Positions 49,355 through 64,000 of a DNA stretch of 64,000 nt are shown in pieces. The stretch is from Eunapius fragilis. Its lineage: Eukaryota; Porifera; Demospongiae; Spongillida; Spongillidae. Position 1 is the first letter of the stretch. Each line of letters begins with the position of its first letter. A program made the position numbers and the translations under genes. The stretch spans positions 4,075,332-4,139,331 of the forward strand of contig OY811972.1 of the NCBI GenBank assembly GCA_963681505.1. The letters run 5' to 3'. The notes below the pieces were generated by a model, which saw nothing but the letters and a program-made list of their open reading frames with translations, was not told the origin of the DNA and searched no databases.

Positions 49355-51390
49355 TTGTCATTCAGTACCATGAAGGCATAAAGGGGGAGGGGTAGTGATT
49401 GTGATGATAAGAGACTGATGCAAAAGAACACAGCCCAGTGCAAAGCTGGTGGGACCAGGTGGGTGGATAGAACCACATGACATGGATGTACAGCACCTAC
49501 AGCCCCAAGGAACCAGGAGCTATTGTCTTGGTATGCCTTCATACATGTACACATATGTACCTACTGGTACTTGGATATAAATGTACATAAGTACACACCA
49601 CACAAATGGAGACCATCACTCATCAACCAGCTGATGATATGATGATGGTGGATCCAGGTGGGTAGGGAAAGTGGGTGCTCATAGAACCACTTCTTGATGA
49701 CCAGTTATATTGCATACTGACACAATCCTCTCCAATCCAATACCACCCCCAGCCCCACCTCTAATACATATCCAAGCACATAAGATATGTGCATGTGTAC
49801 AGAAATGTGACCTGTTTACAATACATTTATTAATAAAGTATGTACCTTGCAATAAGAAGTCAATGTGTACATGTACTTGTATAAGAACATAACACCATAT
49901 CACTTACAGGAGATGTTGCTATATCTACATCAGCACCTGCTCCCACCAAGGTCTGCACTACATCATGATGACCCTTCTGACTTGCCCAATACAATGGAGT
50001 CATATTACCCTGGTAAGGAGTGAAGGAATAGAACAAATCAAACATTCATGTCATGTAACCATCTCCAAGCATGTATACAGCAGTATGCATGTTGGGTGAA
50101 AGTGAAGAGAAGGGATGAGGGAGGGAGGAAAGATAATGGAGGTCATGAAAAGACATCTCCAAAATGAGTCACCTTATATGCTGACACCTGTCCACAAACA
50201 ATACATGTGACCTCACATGTCTACACATACAATGCATGTACAAGTACATAGCATTACAACATCTTACATGGAATGGATCCAAACACAGGATTGACTAACA
50301 GCTAGTTATATTAATAACTATTTTCAATGTTTAAGATTATGTTGCAAAGATTCAAAACATGGAAATGATAACACCTTAATATCTTAGATCAAAGCAAGCT
50401 TCTCAGGGTGGTTATTTGCATCAGTACAATGATGTGTGTGGGTGGGTGCTTATATATTTATGTGTGTCTCTGTGTAGTAAAATCAATGTTTGTATGCTCA
50501 TGTATAAACTGTTGTATTTCTTGTACGTTGTGTATGTATGCAATGATGAGAGCATGCACACCAATATCATGTACAAGTTCATACAGTGAGAAATAGGCAC
50601 AGGGGAGGGTGGTTACTAAGAGATGGTGCCCAGCAGCTGAGCAGGACTGAAAGATGTGTGTTGTGTGTAATGTATGCCTAAGGGGTGCCATGGTCAGATG
50701 GACTGTCTGGATAATCTGTGCACCAGGGGCAGAGTTGCTTTAGTCCACTGATGTGGTTACACACTAATAAATCTGTTTCTACCAAACAGTCCCCAATGTC
50801 ATGGCAACACAAGTGCTCATGCTGCTGTCAGACAGCTGCTTATGTCTCAGAAAGAATCACACCATGGGGACCTCATTTCAAGGGAAATAGTTTGTTCATT
50901 TTCTAATGCTTTAAAAGAATGTTACATAAATGATAAGCGGTGGTTGCCTGGTCCCCAGACTACATGGCCGTTGGCAAGGCCTAATACATGTAAGCCAGCG
51001 ATTAAATAGTTAGAATCCCCACCCCCTAATAAAAACGCCCCTTACATATGGACGCTACTCTTGTGATTTTTTAACTCCACATAGAGTGGCCCGAATGTAC
51101 AGGTATTTAAAATAAAAAAGTGCGTGTTGATTTGAGTTTTGATTCATTTCCTACTAGTATCCAGCATGTTATATGACTCCAGCTTTATTGTCTACCCTAA
51201 GCAAACACACTCCAAGGCAAAGCGCACGTCTTGAAAATGTACGGCTCACCTTATCCGTTACGTTTACTAGTACCGACACACCGTGTGTAGTCAGCAGTCT
51301 CGTAACGGTGGCGACGTCTCCATTACGTGCAGCAGTCAGCAGCTGTGTTGCAGCCTGTGCGTACCAATCAACATTATATACACATTGCAT
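16463..51390 (-). CDS. Ankyrin-repeat / coiled-coil protein gene (inferred extent)
   Basis: Minus-strand ankyrin exons run from 51390 (likely first coding exon, ATG at 51388-51390) through 49908-50009, 48080-48178, 42570-42668, 39906-40007, 33127-33228, 30203-30304, 28340-28438, 26773-26874, 24484-24585, 20836-20934 and 18847-18918 to the coiled-coil exon at 16463-17386. The ankyrin exons are 72, 99 or 102 bases, one repeat each, all bounded by AG and GT and apparently all in phase 0, so any number can be spliced together without a frameshift. Ankyrin repeats bind partner proteins. Several introns contain whole extra exon-intron blocks. The single-gene model is inference: the long introns are full of repeats, and some exons may be skipped or belong to a second gene. 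Confidence 0.5.
17387..18846. other. Mostly featureless stretch
   Basis: No recognised domain. A short plus-strand open piece at about 17969-18089 (GDLFDDASNSDSDNDSEMET) follows an AG and might be a terminal exon or relic; nothing supports a function. Confidence 0.35.
18847..18918 (-). CDS. Ankyrin exon (degenerate, 72 bases)
   Basis: Encodes WGKSALQYAVKKEIVKILKT and a short tail, between a TTTGTCAG acceptor and a GTGTGT donor. It keeps the SAL..A...... VKIL pattern of an ankyrin helix pair but is shorter than a full repeat. Confidence 0.55.
19108..19889. mobile_element. Large fold-back element 1
   Basis: A near-perfect palindrome of about 780 bases. Arms of about 370 bases run from GTCAATTGTCCTGAATGTCC at the left to its complement at the right, with a loop of about 20 bases near 19485-19505. 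The ends carry GTCCACCCGGG. There is no coding capacity. Flanking AT-rich sequence prevents a sure call of the target duplication. Confidence 0.75.
19981..20744. mobile_element. Large fold-back element 2
   Basis: Ends AATACTATAATTTCCATCG and complement. Arms of about 220-270 bases include CGTACGTACG runs and a block near the centre (TTTGGTAAAAC versus its complement around 20330). The 45-base block beginning CTGATTATTCGTCTCG occurs twice, at about 19937 (just outside) and 20226 (inside), so material was copied between the flank and the element. There is no coding capacity. Confidence 0.7.
20836..20934 (-). CDS. Ankyrin exon (DGWSPLMIAS type)
   Basis: A 99-base, phase-0 exon encoding one full 33-residue ankyrin repeat (DGWSPLMIASMKGHVEVVKS and on, ending SHTDK). 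The acceptor is GTATTACAG and the donor GTTGGC. Confidence 0.75.
20998..21480. repeat. 21-base minisatellite, about 23 copies
   Basis: The unit TACAAAATACAGTTATGGTAG is repeated with only isolated changes (A to G near 21274 and 21417). Because 21 is a multiple of three and the unit has no stop in several frames, long open frames appear on both strands; these are artefacts. It lies just upstream of the ankyrin acceptor at 20934. Confidence 0.95.
21489..22241. mobile_element. MITE family 1, copy 2 (inverted)
   Basis: Reverse-oriented relative of 6438-7205: the right end reads GCGCTCTTTCGCAAAGACCC and the left end is diverged. It abuts the 21-base array. Confidence 0.65.
24484..24585 (-). CDS. 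Ankyrin exon, type 1 (copy a)
   Basis: A 102-base, phase-0 exon encoding a 34-residue repeat: TPLYVASQKGHHDVVQTL, then VGAGADVNIATSD. Acceptor CCTTACCAG, donor GTAAGTG. Confidence 0.75.
26773..26874 (-). CDS. Ankyrin exon, type 1 (copy b)
   Basis: 102 bases, phase 0, same repeat with QNG for QKG. Acceptor and donor are intact. Confidence 0.75.
28340..28438 (-). CDS. Ankyrin exon, type 2 (copy a)
   Basis: A 99-base, phase-0 exon encoding GPLWTASYSGHLNIVNTLIG and AGAKVNQGDK. Acceptor CCCTTCAG, donor GTTGGTAG. The matching exon is missing from the related block at 33.9-37.6 kb. Confidence 0.75.
29456..29543 (-). pseudogene. Ankyrin exon, type 1, truncated
   Basis: The donor side is intact but the 5' part is lost. 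After VASQ the sequence switches to unrelated DNA (29544 onward), which also occurs at about 50450-50890. Confidence 0.7.
29544..30130. repeat. Foreign block, also near 50450-50890
   Basis: Contains a plus-strand open piece at about 29604-29735 (EIFDEWLQWTEFEKTLYPKD and on) that I do not recognise, then sequence shared with 50450-50890. It interrupts the ankyrin exon at its left. It is possibly a fragment of an unknown element. Confidence 0.5.
30203..30304 (-). CDS. Ankyrin exon, type 1 (copy c)
   Basis: 102 bases, phase 0, NNVTPLYVASQNGHHDVV and on, with IARSD at the end. Splice sites intact. Confidence 0.75.
31125..31500. repeat. Degenerate minisatellite (CACTCACTGGCCACACCCAT)
   Basis: Repeated CACTCACTGRCCACACCCAT units of about 25-31 bases with higher-order spacing, including a repeated GCAGCATCACAACTCCACA. 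Lies in an ankyrin intron. Confidence 0.8.
31530..32395. mobile_element. Fold-back element 3
   Basis: A palindrome with arms of about 230 bases at high identity (about 31797-32025 with 32060-32290, both carrying CCCGGGTGAAAAAATACACG or its complement) and weaker outer arms carrying GGCGTAGCCC. No credible gene; short open frames are mirror images of each other. Confidence 0.7.
33127..33228 (-). CDS. Ankyrin exon, type 1 (copy d)
   Basis: 102 bases, phase 0, INTTPLYVASQKGHHDVV and on. Donor GTAAGTG; the acceptor CTTCTCACCAG differs slightly from the sister copies. Confidence 0.7.
34047..34080. repeat. Telomere-type hexamers, left junction
   Basis: Thirty-four bases of uninterrupted CCCTAA repeats between host sequence and the GIY-YIG element. 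The hexamer reads Pro-Asn, so it does not close the reading frame. Confidence 0.95.
34081..36033 (+). CDS. Repeat-rich protein with C-terminal GIY-YIG endonuclease
   Basis: An uninterrupted frame of about 650 codons. The true start is unclear: the frame continues left through the hexamers into host DNA, and the first internal Met is near 34192, so the protein may be 5'-truncated. Order: a Lys/Asn-rich basic stretch; six 38-residue repeats (34441-35055; core QCSVLTCPPKLKTLK); a Pro/Ser-rich linker; a Cys cluster CGVPSCVLC (35586-35612); then the nuclease with LVYLLQC and QYIGQT (the GIY and YIG strands), R in FVERAHRH, E in VMETMW and N in VGLNYV, all expected catalytic positions. The Cys cluster plus GIY-YIG arrangement closely resembles the C-terminus of Penelope-like element proteins. 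The RT domain that normally precedes it is absent. Stop TGA at 36031-36033. Confidence 0.75.
   Translation, partial: NEKRKNDPPQKDEKIKKDVLQKNEKRKNVDDIHTHAPMVKKLKLPTSSPLGGKPSEPIGLLELCPAGVNLDPSTTPANPIVGPEASQTGNSLRQTCPPGVVLDPRQCTPNQKPQTKNDSQEGQCLELTCPPKLKALKVAALDPGPQPNLKPKAKKASQEGQCSVLTCPPKLKTLKVVALDPGPKPSLIPKAKKASQEGQCLELTCPPKLKTLKGVALDPGPKPSLIPKAKKASQEGQCSVLTCPPKLKTLKVVALDPGPKPSLIPKAKEASQEGQCLELTCPPKLKTLKGVALDPGPKPSLIPKAKKTSQEGQCSVLTCPPKLSPEGVHRATILPHPTTAEPKLMLSPASPGDEEVAISQSVKRLSSRRMKLTLKKITIGDCNWGVNLPQSYPHPGESTHTGKRLPPGEWEIGNSCPSSAGKMAEREGDKHDTTVIDSVPDVRVEHQPCCSKSLLKPAKGVPLCGPTYVEPKLNSSGVVNTTGGIRPLPRPPLTKVGKITKCGVPSCVLCPILLTENTVTSKLSRRKHYVHGDFTCHTERLVYLLQCARCNKQYIGQTVKPFVERAHRHLQELRAGGSTKLQWHFNADGHTPKDVRFKPLSTLIGADLTRSQAEDRLKVMETMWIQRLGTMQPVGLNYVLVDEQKRVTDC
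34441..35055 (+). repeat. 114-base coding repeats, alternating two types
   Basis: Starts at 34441, 34555, 34669, 34783, 34897 and 35011. Units alternate CLELTCPP...KGVALDPG and CSVLTCPP...KVVALDPG, giving a 228-base higher-order period. No stops occur, so the frame has been kept through amplification. Confidence 0.9.
36034..37550. other. Noncoding tail of the GIY-YIG element and following segment
   Basis: Just after the stop, CCATACGTCAATTGG pairs with a complement near 36085-36100, forming a hairpin. A-rich DNA lies at 36882-36925. Then comes a segment with a short plus frame (about 37185-37493, VDQPEEAAPMQVDPLEEML) that may be part of a second, truncated ORF. No match to a known family is recognised. 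Confidence 0.45.
37551..37563. repeat. Telomere-type hexamers, right junction
   Basis: ACCCTAACCCTAA, two hexamers in the same orientation as at 34047, directly before host sequence resumes. Confidence 0.85.
38524..38586 (-). pseudogene. Ankyrin exon, type 1, truncated
   Basis: HHDVVLTLVGAGADVNIATS remains, but the first third is replaced by unrelated sequence and the GTAAG donor is lost. The same damaged form occurs at 47572-47634. Confidence 0.7.
39906..40007 (-). CDS. Ankyrin exon, type 1 (copy e)
   Basis: 102 bases if the donor is GAG|GTACAT. An extra ACATGTACCT places a second possible donor (GTAAGTG) eight bases further on, which would change the frame. Confidence 0.65.
42570..42668 (-). 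CDS. Ankyrin exon, type 1 (copy f)
   Basis: A 99-base form ending IATS directly at GTAAGTG, still phase 0. Begins DNVTPLYVASHNGHHDVV. Confidence 0.7.
43071..43844. mobile_element. Inverted minisatellite with terminal inverted repeats
   Basis: Both ends read CCTATTACACTAGCCTCCC (right end as complement). Inside are about 32 units of roughly 23 bases (GCTAGTGTAGGGAAGGTGGGGAG). About six at the left are in one orientation and all the rest in the opposite one, with the switch at about 43203. It could be a MITE in which a subterminal repeat amplified. No coding. Confidence 0.75.
44180..44779. other. Unassigned stretch
   Basis: Leaves the ankyrin block sequence near 44220 and enters unique DNA. 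A short open frame at 44393-44686 has no recognisable domain. Nothing else seen. Confidence 0.35.
44780..46880. repeat. Minisatellite of about 31-37 bases, 2.1 kb long
   Basis: Units read GGGTACATGGGGGCAGGGG then TCCAGCTGCTTACAGT, with many length variants. On the minus strand every unit contains ACTGTAAGCAGC, a donor-like GTAAG. It is open in several frames because of its composition; none looks like a protein. Confidence 0.95.
45571..46290. repeat. 360-base tandem duplication inside the minisatellite
   Basis: 45571-45930 and 45931-46290 appear identical by eye although the neighbouring units differ, so this step is very recent or an assembly artefact. Confidence 0.85.
46890..47340. other. 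Unique stretch, nothing recognised
   Basis: Separates the minisatellite from the next ankyrin block. No open frame of interest, no repeat. Confidence 0.4.
47572..47634 (-). pseudogene. Ankyrin exon, type 1, truncated
   Basis: Same damage as at 38524-38586: the 5' third is replaced and the donor is missing. The two blocks were therefore duplicated after the damage. Confidence 0.7.
48080..48178 (-). CDS. Ankyrin exon, type 2 (copy b)
   Basis: 99 bases, phase 0, NGHGPLWTACYSGHLDIVNT and on, ending NQGDK. Splice sites as in 28340-28438. Confidence 0.75.
49908..50009 (-). CDS. Ankyrin exon, type 1 (copy g)
   Basis: 102 bases, phase 0, GNMTPLYWASQKGHHDVV and on, ending DIATSP. Donor GTAAGTG, acceptor CTTACCAG. 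It is the copy nearest the 5' exon. Confidence 0.75.
51250..51390 (-). CDS. Likely first coding exon of the ankyrin gene
   Basis: ATG at 51388-51390, then about 47 residues containing AATQLLTAARNGDVATVTRL, a typical first ankyrin helix pair, ending NVTDK at a GTGAGC donor in phase 0. The start is chosen because it is the first Met upstream of the repeat; no promoter is recognised. It lies only about 50 bases from the edge of the segmental duplication at 51439. Confidence 0.65.
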
Positions 51391-51519
51391 GAAGTTGACC
51401 CATACAACCCAACTGCACCTGTTCCATATTCGTTCCGTATTTCTATTTATCGAGGACGTGAATTGTTACATAATAATGGGTCATTGTCTACCTGTAACCA
51501 AACTGGGTCCTGGGCTGTG

Positions 51520-51835
51520 GAAGACAGAAGAGGCACCTTAATCCCATTTGTCCTTTCCGTGGATGGACTACTTCACAAAGAGGCTAGTCACTTCCTAAAG
51601 CACATGGCCACTGCTCTGTCCTTCAAGTGGGACAAAGCCTATTCCATCACCAGCAGTTACATCAGATCACAGCTCTCCTTTGCAGGGAACTGAGCAGTGA
51701 GCCTCCATGTCTTAGAGGATCACACATCAAATGGAGGAGTGGTCTGGGGTTTGATGATGGTGCTCCTCTGGCTCATTCATGGAGTAAATTTTTTGACTTG
51801 ACTAAATTTTTCTTCGCGTCTTGTCAATATTAGGT
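51520..51835 (+). pseudogene. Reverse-transcriptase protein C-terminal fragment, duplicated copy
   Basis: Same as the end of fragment 3 (VEDRRGTLIPFVLSVDGLLH and KWDKAYSITSSYIRSQ). It retains a KEASHF stretch that is missing in the left arm, so here the relic is slightly more complete. Confidence 0.65.
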
Positions 51836-52095
51836 CTTTAAAATACTATACAGCGCAATACTTGCTGTGCAACAGCAAACAGTACGCAAACAGACTTATA
51901 AAGACTTCCAGCAATTTAAGGTGAATTAATGATCGTCACTTCTAATTAAAATACAATACAAAAACACCTGCAGGCTGTATCATGCAGCAAATTGTAACTA
52001 ATTATATAAGCAGTATGAAAGCATGTCAAATAAAACATCGGATTTAGTGCTCTTTTTAAAAATAACCAGGTTAAATTCCGCTCAGGCAGTTAGTT

Positions 52096-52908
52096 CATAC
52101 AGGGTCTTTGCGAAAGAGCACAACGCTTTTTAAAAATGAATATAATTTCTTAATCGTCAATCTAAATGAATTTATGGACGTACAAACCACGTTTAGTCAA
52201 ATACAAACCCCATTGTTACAACTCGTTTATCTTTAGCCTAAACATAAAATCAAATAGCTTGCAATTAACTAAATTGAAAAAACAATGTACGACAACTTTT
52301 AACAAATAACCTGATTTATAAACATCAGAATAAAATTGCTGACACTTCGAAAAAGTATGAAATTTGTTTGGCGTTTTACTAGAACAACAAATCAAACTTG
52401 AAAAAGCTATATGACCACAGCGCTTTTATTAACTTGGAGTTTTTATAACGCACCATTAAATAATCCATTATCAAAACACATATATAGTGTTATCTACATC
52501 ATTTTATGCTGGAATAATTTATGATGTTTAATATTTACCACATAACAGCTTTAACCCTAACTTTAAAGCAATTATGGTCTTAAATGTTAATAACTCACTA
52601 TTGAACCTAGGAACTTGAAATCAGTACTGTTCCACCGCATATCTAGATCGTGTGCTACTAATAACTAGTTATTAAAATCAATTATCGTAAACCGTAATCT
52701 TGAATAACTTTGCTAATAGAGGACTTCGAGTATTTTGATTTATGACGGATTGGATACAATTACTTTACCGCTTATAATAATCTCAATGAATTATTCGTAT
52801 TTGCCTAACTACTGCAACATATGCCAATGAAATCAAGTAGTTAATTAATTTCAATCCTGACTTATACGGAATTTAAAGCGTTGCTTTCTTTCGCAAACAA
52901 CCTGTATG
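52096..52908. mobile_element. MITE family 1, copy 3
   Basis: Duplicated counterpart of 6438-7205 with small internal differences. Both ends are intact. Confidence 0.7.
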
Positions 52909-53307
52909 AAGTGGACAGAAACACAATGAACAGTCTACATTAAAAATAACTTTAACTTCCACTCTCTTCGAATCGCTTCCCTGATGAGATCCTTTTCCCT
53001 ATAAGATAGTCACATGGCAAAGATGTGGCCATTTCATTGTTGCAAAAATTTGACAAGCCATCAGGTTGAAGCCACGCCCATCTAACAACGTTTTGGTTTC
53101 ATCCATGTACATGTACACATGTACATAGCGTTGGTCACTAGTGGTTAATAGAATATATGTATACATGTCTACTTCAACCACACATTTTCAAGCACAAATT
53201 TGTCTAGGCCTCCAAATACCACTTACTAAATGCAAAATACATAGAGCTGATAAGTTCTCAATACACACAGTCACACACGCGCTCGGATTAAGTCCTCTTC
53301 CTTTCTA

Positions 53308-64000
<10,693 letters not shown>

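Larger units (their letters stand above)
22260..50180. repeat. Multi-copy intron-exon blocks of the ankyrin gene
   Basis: Blocks of about 2.2-2.4 kb, variously truncated, recur. The landmark CCAATCAATATGCATGTGT or a close variant lies near 22545, 24797, 27140, 30570, 33495 and 40275. The landmark beginning GCTGGTGGGACCAGGTGGGTG lies near 24028, 26320, 28962, 32656, 38064, 39450, 41780, 42098 and 49446. Blocks include CA/GT microsatellites, a poly-G run and one ankyrin exon. A further landmark contains a short open frame, EEVAKLVNHPEALWAGGEEY (best at 48810-48887), of unknown origin; it could be an old element carried along by the duplications. Confidence 0.8.

Overview
This is a window of animal nuclear DNA, most likely from a sponge or another early-branching marine invertebrate. 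Coding exons are split by GT-AG introns, some only about 58-60 bases long. Metazoan-type CCCTAA/TTAGGG telomere hexamers occur inside the window. Most of the DNA is transposon debris, fold-back elements and minisatellites. The species guess is inference only; nothing in the window fixes it.

Layout. 1-3.4 kb: remains of a two-gene DNA transposon, with a THAP-DDE transposase on + and a SWIM/YqaJ/PHD protein on -, both damaged. 3.47-15.83 kb: the first arm of a segmental duplication. It holds fragments of non-LTR reverse-transcriptase proteins, a MITE and a dead 3' copy of the V-ATPase a-subunit gene on the minus strand. 16.4-51.4 kb: a probable ankyrin-repeat/coiled-coil gene on the minus strand. 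Its 72-102 base ankyrin exons sit in repeatedly duplicated intron blocks. This gene is interrupted by large palindromes, a GIY-YIG element bounded by telomere hexamers (34.05-37.56 kb), and minisatellites at 21.0, 31.1, 43.1 and 44.8-46.9 kb. 51.44-61.29 kb: the second arm of the segmental duplication. 53.3-64.0 kb: an apparently intact V-ATPase a-subunit gene on the minus strand, whose N-terminal exons lie beyond the right edge.

The two V-ATPase copies are the clearest story. In the right copy 17 exons total 2067 bases, exactly 689 codons including the stop, and cover about the last four fifths of the protein. The left copy keeps the same exons and splice sites but has a nonsense codon, a one-base frameshift, a lost exon end with its splice donor, and no N-terminal exons.

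Two patterns deserve attention. First, in the V-ATPase gene tandem arrays begin at several 5' splice sites, and in three cases the repeat unit itself contains the exon end and the splice donor, so one exon is followed by many copies of its own donor. Second, a GIY-YIG endonuclease ORF with a repetitive N-terminal region and no reverse transcriptase has replaced exactly one ankyrin exon, with telomere hexamers at both junctions.
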